25,950 nt of DNA, from contig NZ_JNYJ01000077.1 of the NCBI RefSeq assembly GCF_000716715.1, forward strand, positions 1-25,950. The letters run 5' to 3'. This DNA comes from Dactylosporangium aurantiacum. GTDB lineage: Bacteria; Actinomycetota; Actinomycetes; Mycobacteriales; Micromonosporaceae. Positions 1 to 8,193 of the stretch are shown piece after piece. The position numbers and the translations under genes were made by a program. Below the pieces are notes generated by a model. The model did not search any database. It was not told the origin of the DNA and was given only the letters and a program-made list of their open reading frames with translations. The first letter of the stretch is position 1. Each line of letters begins with the position of its first letter.

Positions 1-752
1 CTCGGCAGATAACTCAACAGCATGAGAAGTGCACGCTCCGGAAATCGTTCGGTCTGGGCACTGGCGTTCACTTCACCCTGCCAGCCCGTTCACCGCGGGC
101 GGAATCCAGTACGCGGTGACCCTTGCCCTGGTCGAGGCGGTCCTGATCACCGTGGACATGCTGCGCTGAAGCATGGCAACGCTCATGGCGCCCATGCCGT
201 GAGGTCACACCGGCCCCAGCACCGTAACGAGGAACTCGGCGTCGACGGTACACGGCAGACGATCCGGCTGGCGCCACGCACGTGTCCTCGCGATGGCCCA
301 GCACCTGCCGCCTCGTGCCGGACGCGAGGAACGTCATCATGGTGGGCGGTCCGGTTCGAGCCGCGCTCGTCGCCGATCGTGCTCGCGACGACATTGACGG
401 ACGGCTCAGGGGCGTTCAGCATGGCCGGTCGTGTCCGAGCCGGAGCCACTTCAGCGGGACGCATACGCTCGTCGCGGCGGCGTCGACGTTCACGCTGTGG
501 CGCGGTACCTGACGACGACGGCGGCGGTCACGGTCGTCCCGGCGTCCGACGTGAGAGCGTTCGGCGACGCGGGTGCCGCTGTCCTGGCGGTCACGGGCGG
601 CCTGGTCGGCTGCATCGCACCCCGCGCACCACGCCCCACCGCCGGTGCCGGTGTGTCGCGCCTCATCGAAGTGCGCCATCATCCCGAACCTGGCTGGAAA
701 CGGTGCTGAGGGCACCCCATAGCGGAATGCCCTCAGCGTCTGTGGCGAATTT
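1..752. other. No supportable gene; possible gene tail at the left edge
   Basis: No reading frame here resembles a protein family I recognise. One short plus-strand frame, open from base 26 to a TGA at 167-169, ends in a hydrophobic stretch (GGIQYAVTLALVEAVLITVD) that looks like a membrane helix, so it may be the tail of a decayed gene reaching in from the left. Other open frames between 180 and 710 are arginine-, proline- and alanine-rich on both strands, as expected from chance open frames in GC-rich DNA. Confidence 0.3.
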
Positions 753-1121
753 TCAATGTCCAGCCTCGGCGTGGAACCGCTCGACGAGATCCGAACGGAT
801 CCGGCCGCGGTCGGACACCTCGATGCCCTTGGAAAGGGCCCATTCACGGATGGCCCGGTTCTGCTCCCGCTCCGCGCGGGCGGACAGGACCGGCCGGACC
901 CGGCCGCCCTGACGAACCGGCGCGGCGGCGGATGCCGGGGTGAGACGACCGACCTTGGTCGCGGCGTCGAGGAACGGTGCGAGGGCGTCGCGCAGCTCAG
1001 CGGCGTGCTTGGCGGACAGGTCGATCGTGTACTGCACGCCGTCAAGGCCGAAGCTGACACTCTCGTCGGCGATCTCGCCGTCGAGGTCGTCGATCAGCTC
1101 ATGGATCACGCGTCTGGCCAT
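753..1121 (-). CDS. lsr2: Lsr2 family nucleoid-associated protein
   Basis: Small DNA-bridging, histone-like protein that in actinobacteria binds AT-rich, often horizontally acquired DNA and silences it. The 122 residues match the family length. The N-terminal dimerisation domain (about 1-60) shows the DDLDGEIADESVSFGLDG pattern followed by YTIDLS and AAELRDALAPF. A basic linker spans about 60-85. The C-terminal DNA-binding domain contains REWALSKGIEVSDRGRI, with the RGR core that inserts in the minor groove like an AT-hook. The ATG is preceded by a GGAAGG-type ribosome binding site about 10 bases upstream. The gene stands alone, and no promoter is evident. Many actinobacteria carry more than one lsr2; its place beside a decayed accessory region would suit a paralogue, but that is inference. 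Family assignment is secure. Confidence 0.95.
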   Translation of the reverse strand: MARRVIHELIDDLDGEIADESVSFGLDGVQYTIDLSAKHAAELRDALAPFLDAATKVGRLTPASAAAPVRQGGRVRPVLSARAEREQNRAIREWALSKGIEVSDRGRIRSDLVERFHAEAGH

Positions 1122-2199
1122 GGCGATGCTGCCTTCCAGTACATGGAGTTACTTCCGAACTCGCCAGTAGCCCTGAATTCGCGTTGAAAACGGCCAGACG
1201 GTAGTGGCGGGCACGGAACGGTCGATGGAGCGTACCCGAACAACACAGCGCGTGATCAGGCTTGGCAGCACGACCCGACGGACCCTGGATCTGCCCGCCG
1301 GGTGTGGACTTGCCCAGTCCCCGCCGCCTGATCAACGTCTGCAGGATGCGAGCCACCCAAAGACGGCCACCCCCGATGCGATTTGCCCGCGAACTGCCCG
1401 CCACTCTGGCTCTCACGCCAGCCATGGCAGCTCACTGAAACGCCTCGTCGAACCAGTCCGTCACAGCAGTGGACGTCGGCGCAAGGTCAGCCAGCAGTCG
1501 GACCCGTAGCAGCGGATCCTGGGTGATAACCGTTCCGACGTTCGTGGTCGAGCCGGCGTCAGGGTCCGCCTGCGAACCCGTTGACACGAGTCCTGATGCG
1601 AGATCGTCGCGAATCCGGGGGCCCTGATTTAGAGTTTCAGCAGCCCTACCCCTCCCTGGTGTCCGCCCCGGCGGGGTAGGGCCCCGCATGCCACCGCGGC
1701 CCAGGACCGGCTCAACCCGCAGCGAGAATTGGACCGACAGCCCCTCGACGAACCGCTCCCTCGCCCCGGTCAGCAAGGACCTGCACACCCGAGGTGGAAC
1801 TGCCGCGCAGCGAGCTGACCGCCGAGCACCCACATCGCCATGAAGCACCACCCGCAATGTCAAGGAGTTCAAGAGCCGCGCACCGATCCACGCACACGAC
1901 CGAGCCACACCGACGCGCGTCTCGCGAGCCCCTGAACTTCTGAAACCAATGCGTCGCCCTGACGGAATCTGGCTTGCGAACGACGGGTCTGTCAACATTC
2001 GTTTTACAGTCCCGGTCCAGGACACTGACCTGAAGTCACGTCTTCGGGATGATCACACCGAACCTCCAAAGTGGACTGGCTTACTCATAGCGTGCGACTT
2101 CGTGTCGCACCGGACGGCAGCAGATCAGGCGCGACGTACCGGACGAGCGGCATACCCGTACGAGGGCACGGGTTGACCTCGCTATGAGGATTGCCGCGG
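1122..2199. other. About 1 kb without a recognisable gene
   Basis: No frame here is convincing. The best candidate is a minus-strand tail ending at 1432 (NVGTVITQDPLLRVRLLADL, then WFDEAFQ and a stop), which could be a remnant of an unrecognised protein. A plus-strand frame at 1949-2176 (75 residues) matches nothing I know. Composition is less GC-rich than the flanking genes around 1950-2110. The stretch holds a perfect 10-bp inverted repeat at 1643-1682, listed separately. The region is probably decayed or non-coding DNA. Confidence 0.4.
1643..1682. repeat. Perfect 10-bp inverted repeat in the intergenic region
   Basis: GCCCTACCCC at 1643-1652 is matched exactly by GGGGTAGGGC at 1673-1682, with a 20-base loop that itself holds a CCCC/GGGG pairing. 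It lies far from any intact gene. It could be a terminator of a lost gene or the end of a decayed element; no transposase remnant is visible nearby. Confidence 0.5.
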
Positions 2200-2593
2200 A
2201 TGACCGCGCCTGACAACGCCGCTGCTGATCACGGCCATCCGGTTGATCCGGAGCGGGTGCGTGCCGCCCGCCCCAGGCTGATCAGCGACCAGGACGCGCA
2301 GCGTCTGGCGTCGCTGCTGGGACTACTCGCCGATCCGATCCGGGCTCGGATCGTCTACGCGCTGGACACGGTGCAGGAGCTGTGCGTCGGTGACATCCCC
2401 CTGGTGCTGCAGGCGAGTGAGGACGCGACCGGGTACGGCTTGCGCATCCTGCGCACGGCCGGTCTGGTCGCCACCAGACGCCAGGGGCGGATCGTCTATT
2501 GCCGGCTGGCCGATCGACTTCCCGGAGCCGCTGCGCGAGCACTGCCTACGCAGGCTGGTGGAGCTCAGCCGCCGCGGCACAGACACCGATTGA
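2200..2593 (+). pseudogene. ArsR-type HTH regulator, frameshifted
   Basis: The product is a small winged-helix regulator of the ArsR/SmtB type, normally a metal- or redox-responsive repressor. The ATG at 2200 has a good ribosome binding site (TGAGGA at 2185-2190). The frame runs through ASLLGLLADPIRARIVYAL, LCVGDIPLVL and the recognition-helix/wing part GYGLRILRTAGLVATRRQGR, then IVYCRLAD. After that Asp (2512-2514) the natural C-terminus continues in another frame as FPEPLREHCLRRLVELSRRG and stops at 2591-2593. One extra base near 2515 explains this. Without the correction the frame would run on into antisense nuoN to 2787 with a junk tail. The wing is complete, so even the frameshifted protein might bind DNA. 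The gene converges on nuoN with about 20 bases between the stops. It could be a real mutation or a sequencing error. Confidence 0.8.
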
Positions 2594-2612
2594 GCCGACG
2601 ATCGATCCCGGC

Positions 2613-4016
2613 TCAGCGAAGCAGGACGCCACTGACGACGTCGTACACGACTCCGGCGGCAACCCCGAACGCCAGAGTCGCGGCGGCAGCCAGCACGGCG
2701 ATGGTGGCGGCGGGCCGGTCGCGTTCTCTCTCGCTGGGGAAGGCGCCGGGCCGGCCGGTGAAGGTCGGTCGGAGCCAGCGCAGATAGTAGAAGAGGCTGG
2801 CGATGGTGTTGGCGGCCGCGATGACGACCAGCCAGGCGTGGCCACCATCCCAGGTAGCGGTGAAGACGGTGAGTTTGCCGGCGAACACGGCGGTGGGTGG
2901 GGTGCCGACGAGGCCGAGCAGGCAGATCACCAGGGCGGCGGCGAGCCAGGGGTGGCGGCGGGCGACCGCCCGGTAGTCATCGAGGGCCCCCCGGTCGGGC
3001 AGGGCGGCGACGACGGCGAACGCGCCGGTGTTGGTGACCGCGTATCCGGCGAGGTAGAGCAGCAGGGCTGGCAGAGCGCGTCCGCTGGTGGTGGCGACGG
3101 CGACGGCCATGAGCAGGTAGCCGACCTGGCTGATGGTGGAGTAGGCGAGCAGCCGCCGTACGCTGGTCTGCCCGAATGCGGCCAGGTTGCCCAGGGTCAT
3201 GGTAACCGCGGCGACGACCGCGGTGAAGGTCGGCCAGCCGGTGTCGGTGGGGATCGCGACGAGCAGCCGGAACGCTGCAATCAGGGCGCCGATTTTGGGG
3301 ATGGTGGTCAGCACGGTGGCGGCACCGATGGTGGATCCGTGCACGGCGTCGGGCACCCAGAAGTGCACGGGGACGGCGCCGGCCTTGAACAGCAGCCCGG
3401 CGAGCACGGCCACGGTGCCCGCGGCGACCAGGCCGGGGGCGGCGTTGGGCAGCGTGCCGGTGAGCTGGTCGTAGCGGGTCGTGCCGCCGGCGGCGTAGAG
3501 CAGGGCGACGCCGGTCAGCAGGACCACGCCGACGAGCGCACCGAGCAGGTACAGCTTCAGCGCCGCTTCGGCTCCTGGTGCGTCGCGGCCCCATCCCGCG
3601 AGCCCGTAGAGGGGAATCGTGGCCAGCAGGTAGGCGACGGCGAGCACGAGCAGGTCCGAGGCCCCGGCCAGCAGCACGGCGCCGAGCGCGGCGAGCAGCA
3701 CCAGGACGTAGAACTCGGTCTGCCGCCGGTCGCCGCGGATCCGACCAGTGGACAGGGCGATGATCAGCAAGGCGGCCGCGGGGATGACCACGCGGGCGGT
3801 CGTGGTGGCGGTGTCGATGGCGTATGAGTGGTGGTAGACGGTCTGGTCGGCCCGGCCTGCCACGGCGGCTATCATCGAGCCGGCGAGCGCGACGGCGGCG
3901 ATCAGCGCGGCGATGCCCTGGCGGGTGCGGGAAAGGGAGGAGCCGCACAGCAGCGTGGCGACCGCGCCCACCAGCAGCAAGACCTCGGGTAGCAGAACGA
4001 GGGGTTTCTCGTTCAC
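2613..4016 (-). CDS. nuoN: NuoN-like antiporter subunit of a partial complex I
   Basis: Membrane subunit related to Mrp-type cation/proton antiporters, the innermost of the three large pumps in complex I. The 467 residues and about 14 hydrophobic segments fit the family. The GTG start at 4014-4016 overlaps the nuoM stop by 4 bases. Conserved features are EFYVLVLLAALG (from about 101), the TM7 lysine in FKAGAVPVHFWVPDA (K211), the TM8 lysine K241 in TTIPKIGAL, and the TM12 lysine in FAGKLTVF. Aligned by eye with E. coli NuoN, the TM5 glutamate of IELISLPLFGL is replaced by leucine at residue 130 (YLLATIPLYGL). That acid is functionally important in the antiporter subunits. It is the last gene of the cluster. 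A 103-residue homologue of its C-terminus recurs at 22154-22465. Confidence 0.93.
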   Translation of the reverse strand: MNEKPLVLLPEVLLLVGAVATLLCGSSLSRTRQGIAALIAAVALAGSMIAAVAGRADQTVYHHSYAIDTATTTARVVIPAAALLIIALSTGRIRGDRRQTEFYVLVLLAALGAVLLAGASDLLVLAVAYLLATIPLYGLAGWGRDAPGAEAALKLYLLGALVGVVLLTGVALLYAAGGTTRYDQLTGTLPNAAPGLVAAGTVAVLAGLLFKAGAVPVHFWVPDAVHGSTIGAATVLTTIPKIGALIAAFRLLVAIPTDTGWPTFTAVVAAVTMTLGNLAAFGQTSVRRLLAYSTISQVGYLLMAVAVATTSGRALPALLLYLAGYAVTNTGAFAVVAALPDRGALDDYRAVARRHPWLAAALVICLLGLVGTPPTAVFAGKLTVFTATWDGGHAWLVVIAAANTIASLFYYLRWLRPTFTGRPGAFPSERERDRPAATIAVLAAAATLAFGVAAGVVYDVVSGVLLR

Positions 4017-5497
4017 CGGGCCACCAGGTCGGCGACGGAGCGGGCGGCGGGCTCGATCAGGTCCAGCAGCGGCCGGGGGAAGACCCCCACGGCGAGCGAA
4101 AGGGCCAGGAGCGGGGCGATCGCGGCGGCCTCGGTGCCGCGTACGTCGGCCACCGCACTCAAGGCGTGCCGGCTGGGGCCGAGGAAAAGCCGGTGCAGCG
4201 CCCACAGGAACAGCGCGGCGGTGAGCAGGATGCCCAGCAGCGCGAGCCCGGCGCCGAACGGCGCCGAGCCGAAGCTGCCGGTGAAGATCTGGAATTCGGC
4301 GATGAAGCCGCTGAACGCGGGCAGGCCGAGGGAGGCGAACGCGGCCACCGCGGTCAGCGCGGCGAAACGAGGAGTGTCGGCGGCCAGGCCCCCGTAGGCA
4401 CCCATCTCGTACGTGCCGCCGCGGTCGAACAGCACCCCGGCGAGCAGGAACAGCGCCCCGGTGATCAGCCCGTGGGAGACCATCTGGGTGACGGCGCCGG
4501 TGACCGCCACGGTGCGCGCCTGGGTGTCGGTGCCGGCGACCAGCCCGGCGGCGCCGACGGCAAGCAGGATGTAGCCCATGTGGTTGACCGACGTGTAGGC
4601 GATCATGCGTTTGAAGTTGGTCTGGGCGAGCGCGACCAGCGCCCCGTAGAGGGCGCTGGTCACGCCGACGACGACGGCGATCAGGGCGTAGCGGCGCCAG
4701 GCGTCGGGCAGCATCGGCATCGCGATGCGCACGAAGCCGTAGGTGCCCATCTTCAAAAGCACCCCGGCAAGCACGGCGGAACCGGCGGCGGGGGCGTCGG
4801 TGTGCGCGGGCGGCAGCCAGGTGTGGAACGGGAAGGTCGGGGTCTTCACGGCCAGGCCGATGCCGAGGGCGAGCAGCACCAGCCCGCCGGTGCCGCCGTG
4901 TCCGGCGAGCGGGTTCTGCGCGGTCAGTGTCACCATGTCGAAGGTGTGCGGCCGGGCGGCGACGAACAGGCCGATGAAGCCGACCAGCAGGGCCAGGGAG
5001 CCGACGAAGGTGTAGAGGAAGAACTTCAACGCCGACCGGGCTGCCTGCGCACCGTGGCCCCAGCCGGCGATGACGGCGTACATGCCGACGATGGACAGGT
5101 CGAAGAAGACGAAGAAGACGATCAAGTCCAGGGCCGCGAACAGGCCCAGGCAGGTGGTTTCCAGGGCCAGGAACAGCGCGGCGAAGCCGCGGATCCGGTC
5201 GGCGTGGCGCAGGGAGTAGACCGCGCAGGCGCAGAAGATCACCGCGGTGAGGGTGAGCAGCGGCAGGGACAGACCGTCGACGCCGAGGTGATAGGCGGAG
5301 CCGGCGCCGGGGATCCACGGCCGGTTCACCTCGTAGCCGATGCCACCGTCGTACCCGGCCCAGAGCGCGACGATCCCGGCGAGCTCGGCGGCGCTGACCG
5401 CCACCCAGATCCAGCGCACCGCCGCCGCCGGCATGCTCCGCCACAGCAGCACGACCAGCGCGGCGGCGGCGGGTGCGAACACCAGCAACGACAGCAT
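4013..5497 (-). CDS. nuoM: NuoM-like antiporter subunit of a partial complex I
   Basis: Mrp-type antiporter subunit of the complex I membrane arm. The 494 residues and about 14 membrane segments fit the family. The usual landmarks are present: K218 in GLAVKTPTFPFHTWLPPAH, K249 in LLKMGTYGFVR, the TM12 acid in SGFIAEFQIFTGSF and the NHMGY segment. The TM5 acid, glutamate 144 in E. coli (FFWEMMLVPMY), is aspartate here (D133 in FVFFDLSIVGMY), and the following proline is glycine. The ATG at 5495-5497 lies 3 bases after the nuoL stop, and its TGA overlaps the nuoN GTG, so translation is probably coupled. The E-to-D change keeps the charge, so proton or ion transfer may persist. Identity is secure; whether it pumps is not shown by the sequence. 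Confidence 0.95.
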   Translation of the reverse strand: MLSLLVFAPAAAALVVLLWRSMPAAAVRWIWVAVSAAELAGIVALWAGYDGGIGYEVNRPWIPGAGSAYHLGVDGLSLPLLTLTAVIFCACAVYSLRHADRIRGFAALFLALETTCLGLFAALDLIVFFVFFDLSIVGMYAVIAGWGHGAQAARSALKFFLYTFVGSLALLVGFIGLFVAARPHTFDMVTLTAQNPLAGHGGTGGLVLLALGIGLAVKTPTFPFHTWLPPAHTDAPAAGSAVLAGVLLKMGTYGFVRIAMPMLPDAWRRYALIAVVVGVTSALYGALVALAQTNFKRMIAYTSVNHMGYILLAVGAAGLVAGTDTQARTVAVTGAVTQMVSHGLITGALFLLAGVLFDRGGTYEMGAYGGLAADTPRFAALTAVAAFASLGLPAFSGFIAEFQIFTGSFGSAPFGAGLALLGILLTAALFLWALHRLFLGPSRHALSAVADVRGTEAAAIAPLLALSLAVGVFPRPLLDLIEPAARSVADLVAR

Positions 5498-5500
5498 GTC

Positions 5501-7351
5501 TTAGCTCACCAGCAGGATCAGCAGCACGACGGCGGCGGTCAGGGTCACGACGGCTTGGGCGTAGTACTGGTGGACCTGCCCGGTCTGCGGGCGGCGGGCC
5601 AGCGCCCCCACCCGCCGAGTGCCCGCCGCCAGAGCGGTCACGGCACCATCCACGCCGATGTCGTCGGCCCGGGCGGTGGCGCGCGCCAGGCGTACGGTGC
5701 CCGGCGCGGTCGCCTCGACGGCCCGGTCCAGGACGTGGTCGTCGAGCCACGCCAGGCCGCGGGCAAGTACGAGGACCGGGCGTACCACGAGACGGTCCGC
5801 AGCGGTGCTCAGGCCGAGCCAGGCGCGGGCCCAGGCCGGAGCGGGCAGGCGTGGCGCAAGCCAGACCGCGGTGCCCGCCGCCACTACGGCGAGCGCACCG
5901 GAAAGCACCATCTCGGGCCCGGTGGCGCTCGGCTCTCCGGTCGCGCCGAGCAGGCGCCGGAAGGCGTCGCCGGCCGGGGGCAGGGACAGGATCTCCAGAA
6001 CGGCGGCGCTGGCGGCGAGCACCACCAGCGGCGCCTGCTGCCAGGCGTTGACCCGGTGACGGCCGGGCTCAGCGGTGTCGTATCCGGCCTCCGGGTCGGC
6101 CGGCAAGGGGCGCAGCACGAGGCCGAAGGCCTTCCCGGCGTACGCGGCGGACAGCACTGCCGCGGCCAGGCAGACCAGGTACAGCGGTAGCGAGGAGGCG
6201 TGGGCGGCGGCGAATACCTCGTCCTTGGTCGCCCACAGCGCCAGCGGCGGCGCCCCGGCCAAAGCGATCGCGCCGACCGCGAAGGTAGCGCCGACCAGCC
6301 TGTAGCGGCGGCCCGCTCCGCGCAACGCGGTCAGCTCGCGGGTCCCCAGGGCGGACAGCCATGCGCCCGCGGCGAGGAACAGCAGTGCTTTGGTGGCCGC
6401 GTGCCCGATCAGGTGGGCGGTCCCGCCGGCCACGCCGCCAGTGCCGGCGGCGACGAAGACGAAGCCGAGTTGCGCGCAGGTGGAGGCGGCCAGCAGTTGC
6501 TTGAGGTCGGACTGGCCGAGCGCGACCGCGCCCAGCAGCAGCGCGGTGGCGGCGCCGATCCAGGCAGCGGTGGCCGCGGCCCAGTCGGTGGCGGCCAGCA
6601 GCGGTTGGAGCCGCAGCAACAGGTAGCCGCCCATGGCGACCATCGCCGCGGAGTGCAGCAGCGCACTGACCGGGCTGGGGCCCAGCATCGCCTTGGACAG
6701 CCAGAACGACAGCGGCAGCTGCGCGGCCTTGCCGACGGCGGCGGCGAGCACCCCGGCGGCGACCACGTGCCGCCACGGGCCGGGCAGCCCCGCGAGCTCA
6801 TCGAGGCCGAGACTCGTGCCGCTGGCCAGGGCGGCACCCGCGGCCAAATAGAGTCCCAGGTCGCCGAGCCGGGTGGTCACGAACGCCGTCGTGCCCGCCC
6901 GCACCCGGACGTCGTCGCGCCAGTCGAAGGCGATCAGCGCGTACGAGGTGGCGCCCATGACCTCCCAGCCCAGCAGCAGCGCCGGCAGACTGGCCGCGGT
7001 CACGGTCGTCAACACGGCGGCGATGAAGATCAGCATCAAGCCGAAGAAGCGGGCCCGGCCGCCGGTGATGTCTCCGACGGAGAAGACCAGCACCAGCAGG
7101 GCCACCGCGGCCACCGTGACCGCGACCGCCGCGGCGAGCCCGTCGGCGGCCAGCGCGAACGGGGCGCCTGCGACGAACGCCACCCGTACCGCCGGTCGGC
7201 CCACCGCAACCGCGATCGCCAGCGCGAGCACCGCGACGGTGGTAAACACCGCGACCGCCGGCGCGGGACGGCCCCACCGGCGGTCGCCGCACGCCAGCCC
7301 CGCGCCGACCGCGGCAGGCAGGCCGATCAGCGTCCACAACGCCGCGCTCAT
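5501..7351 (-). CDS. nuoL: NuoL-like antiporter subunit of a partial complex I
   Basis: Distal Mrp-type antiporter subunit of complex I. The chosen ATG (7349-7351) overlaps the nuoK stop as ATGA; the frame is open further upstream, but only over antisense sequence. It gives 616 residues, the usual length. Visible landmarks are the TM5 glutamate E130 in GWEVMGATSYALIAFDW, the TM7 lysine K208 in GKAAQLPLSFWLSKAM, GPSPVSALLHSAAMV with H233, and the TM12-side lysine in ATKDEVFAAAH. A long C-terminal part ends in a final membrane segment (TLTAAVVLLILLVS), consistent with the lateral helix that clamps NuoM and NuoN in complex I. Of the three pumps in this cluster NuoL keeps the most canonical residues. 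Confidence 0.95.
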   Translation of the reverse strand: MSAALWTLIGLPAAVGAGLACGDRRWGRPAPAVAVFTTVAVLALAIAVAVGRPAVRVAFVAGAPFALAADGLAAAVAVTVAAVALLVLVFSVGDITGGRARFFGLMLIFIAAVLTTVTAASLPALLLGWEVMGATSYALIAFDWRDDVRVRAGTTAFVTTRLGDLGLYLAAGAALASGTSLGLDELAGLPGPWRHVVAAGVLAAAVGKAAQLPLSFWLSKAMLGPSPVSALLHSAAMVAMGGYLLLRLQPLLAATDWAAATAAWIGAATALLLGAVALGQSDLKQLLAASTCAQLGFVFVAAGTGGVAGGTAHLIGHAATKALLFLAAGAWLSALGTRELTALRGAGRRYRLVGATFAVGAIALAGAPPLALWATKDEVFAAAHASSLPLYLVCLAAAVLSAAYAGKAFGLVLRPLPADPEAGYDTAEPGRHRVNAWQQAPLVVLAASAAVLEILSLPPAGDAFRRLLGATGEPSATGPEMVLSGALAVVAAGTAVWLAPRLPAPAWARAWLGLSTAADRLVVRPVLVLARGLAWLDDHVLDRAVEATAPGTVRLARATARADDIGVDGAVTALAAGTRRVGALARRPQTGQVHQYYAQAVVTLTAAVVLLILLVS

Positions 7352-7653
7352 CCGCGTAGCTCCCCGGCCATGTCGGTCATGTCGGCGTCCTTGGCACGGA
7401 AAAACAGGGTGGTCACGGCGAACCCCATCGCCATCTCCACCGTCATCGCAGCGAGTACCACGAGGACGAACGCCTGCCCGTCCGGGGCGTCGGGGGCCAG
7501 GAAGTACCAGAATGCCGCCCCGGCCACCACCAGGCCGTTGATCATCAGTTCGAGGCCCATCATCACCATGACCACGGCCTGCTGGCTGAGCGCGCCGAAC
7601 AGGCCGACGGCGAACAGCGCGGCGGCCAGCAGCAGGAACATCTGCAGGTTCAT
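7348..7653 (-). CDS. nuoK: NuoK-like (MrpC-like) subunit
   Basis: Small membrane subunit of complex I related to MrpC. The 101 residues and three membrane segments are the family norm. Both functionally important membrane glutamates are present: one in MGLELMINGLVV and one in MTVEMAMGFAV. It overlaps nuoJ upstream and nuoL downstream by 4 bases each (ATGA at both junctions), the typical order J-K-L. The retained acidic pair suggests that the proton path through this subunit is intact. Confidence 0.95.
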   Translation of the reverse strand: MNLQMFLLLAAALFAVGLFGALSQQAVVMVMMGLELMINGLVVAGAAFWYFLAPDAPDGQAFVLVVLAAMTVEMAMGFAVTTLFFRAKDADMTDMAGELRG

Positions 7654-8192
7654 GAGCCGCTCCCCGCCTCGTCGACAAGCGTGGGTGGCTCGTCATGGTC
7701 GTAGCGGCCGCGTCCGGTGGCCAGCACCAGCGCGCATACCATGGTGGCGAACAGCACCGCCGACACGGTCATCATCACCAGCATCTTCGAACCCATGATC
7801 GCCTCACCCAGGGCGTGGGTAACGTCCGCCGGGGGCTGGCCACGTCGCTGCGGCCACGGGGTCAGCAGCACCCCGGCCGCCAGCAGCAGGAAGACACCGA
7901 TCGAGATGCCCAGCGCGCCGCGCTTGTTGTGCAGCATCGACATCGGCATCAACCCGGCCGGGTTCATCATGTACATGATCATGAAGACGGCCATGATGCC
8001 CATCTCCATCAGCATCATCAGGATCGTGATGACCCCGAGGTATTCGGCGTCGATGAGCAGGATGGTCGTCCCGACCGCGACGAACGACACCGCCAACGCC
8101 ACGGTGGCCCGGGCCATCGAGTTCACCGTGAACACTGCGATCCCGGCGGCCACCGCCACCACAGCCAGGACGATGAAGACCGCTACCCGCAT
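7650..8192 (-). CDS. nuoJ: NuoJ-like subunit with an altered TM3
   Basis: Membrane subunit of complex I with five predicted helices, 180 residues. Matching parts are the N-terminal helix, NSMARATVALAVSFVAVGTT (the NPVHALLYL region of other NuoJ proteins) and IDAEYLGVITILM. The TM3 hallmark YAGAIMVLF, where other complexes form the pi-bulge linked to quinone coupling, reads LMEMGIMAVF here, placing a glutamate inside the membrane. The C-terminus is acidic (YDHDEPPTLVDEAG). The ATG lies 1 base from the nuoH stop, where nuoI would normally intervene; no ferredoxin-like subunit is present. Identity rests on position, size and partial motif match. Confidence 0.88.
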   Translation of the reverse strand: MRVAVFIVLAVVAVAAGIAVFTVNSMARATVALAVSFVAVGTTILLIDAEYLGVITILMMLMEMGIMAVFMIMYMMNPAGLMPMSMLHNKRGALGISIGVFLLLAAGVLLTPWPQRRGQPPADVTHALGEAIMGSKMLVMMTVSAVLFATMVCALVLATGRGRYDHDEPPTLVDEAGSGS

Positions 8193-8193
8193 G

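Noticed and set aside
431..709. Plus-strand frame with ARYLTTTAAVTVVPASDVRA
   Set aside because: It begins to look like a folded protein but degrades into Pro/Arg-rich sequence and has no ribosome binding site or recognised family.
2613..5750. A 1045-residue minus-strand frame covering nuoN and beyond
   Set aside because: Only its last 467 residues are NuoN. The part before the GTG at 4016 is an Arg-rich misreading of nuoM, so there is no fusion protein.
2499..6190. Very long plus-strand open frames rich in Gly, Gln, Glu and Asp over 2499-3827 and 3824-6190
   Set aside because: They are antisense to nuoN, nuoM and nuoL. Their composition follows from the codon pattern of the opposite strand, they have no domain, and the minus-strand membrane proteins are unmistakable.
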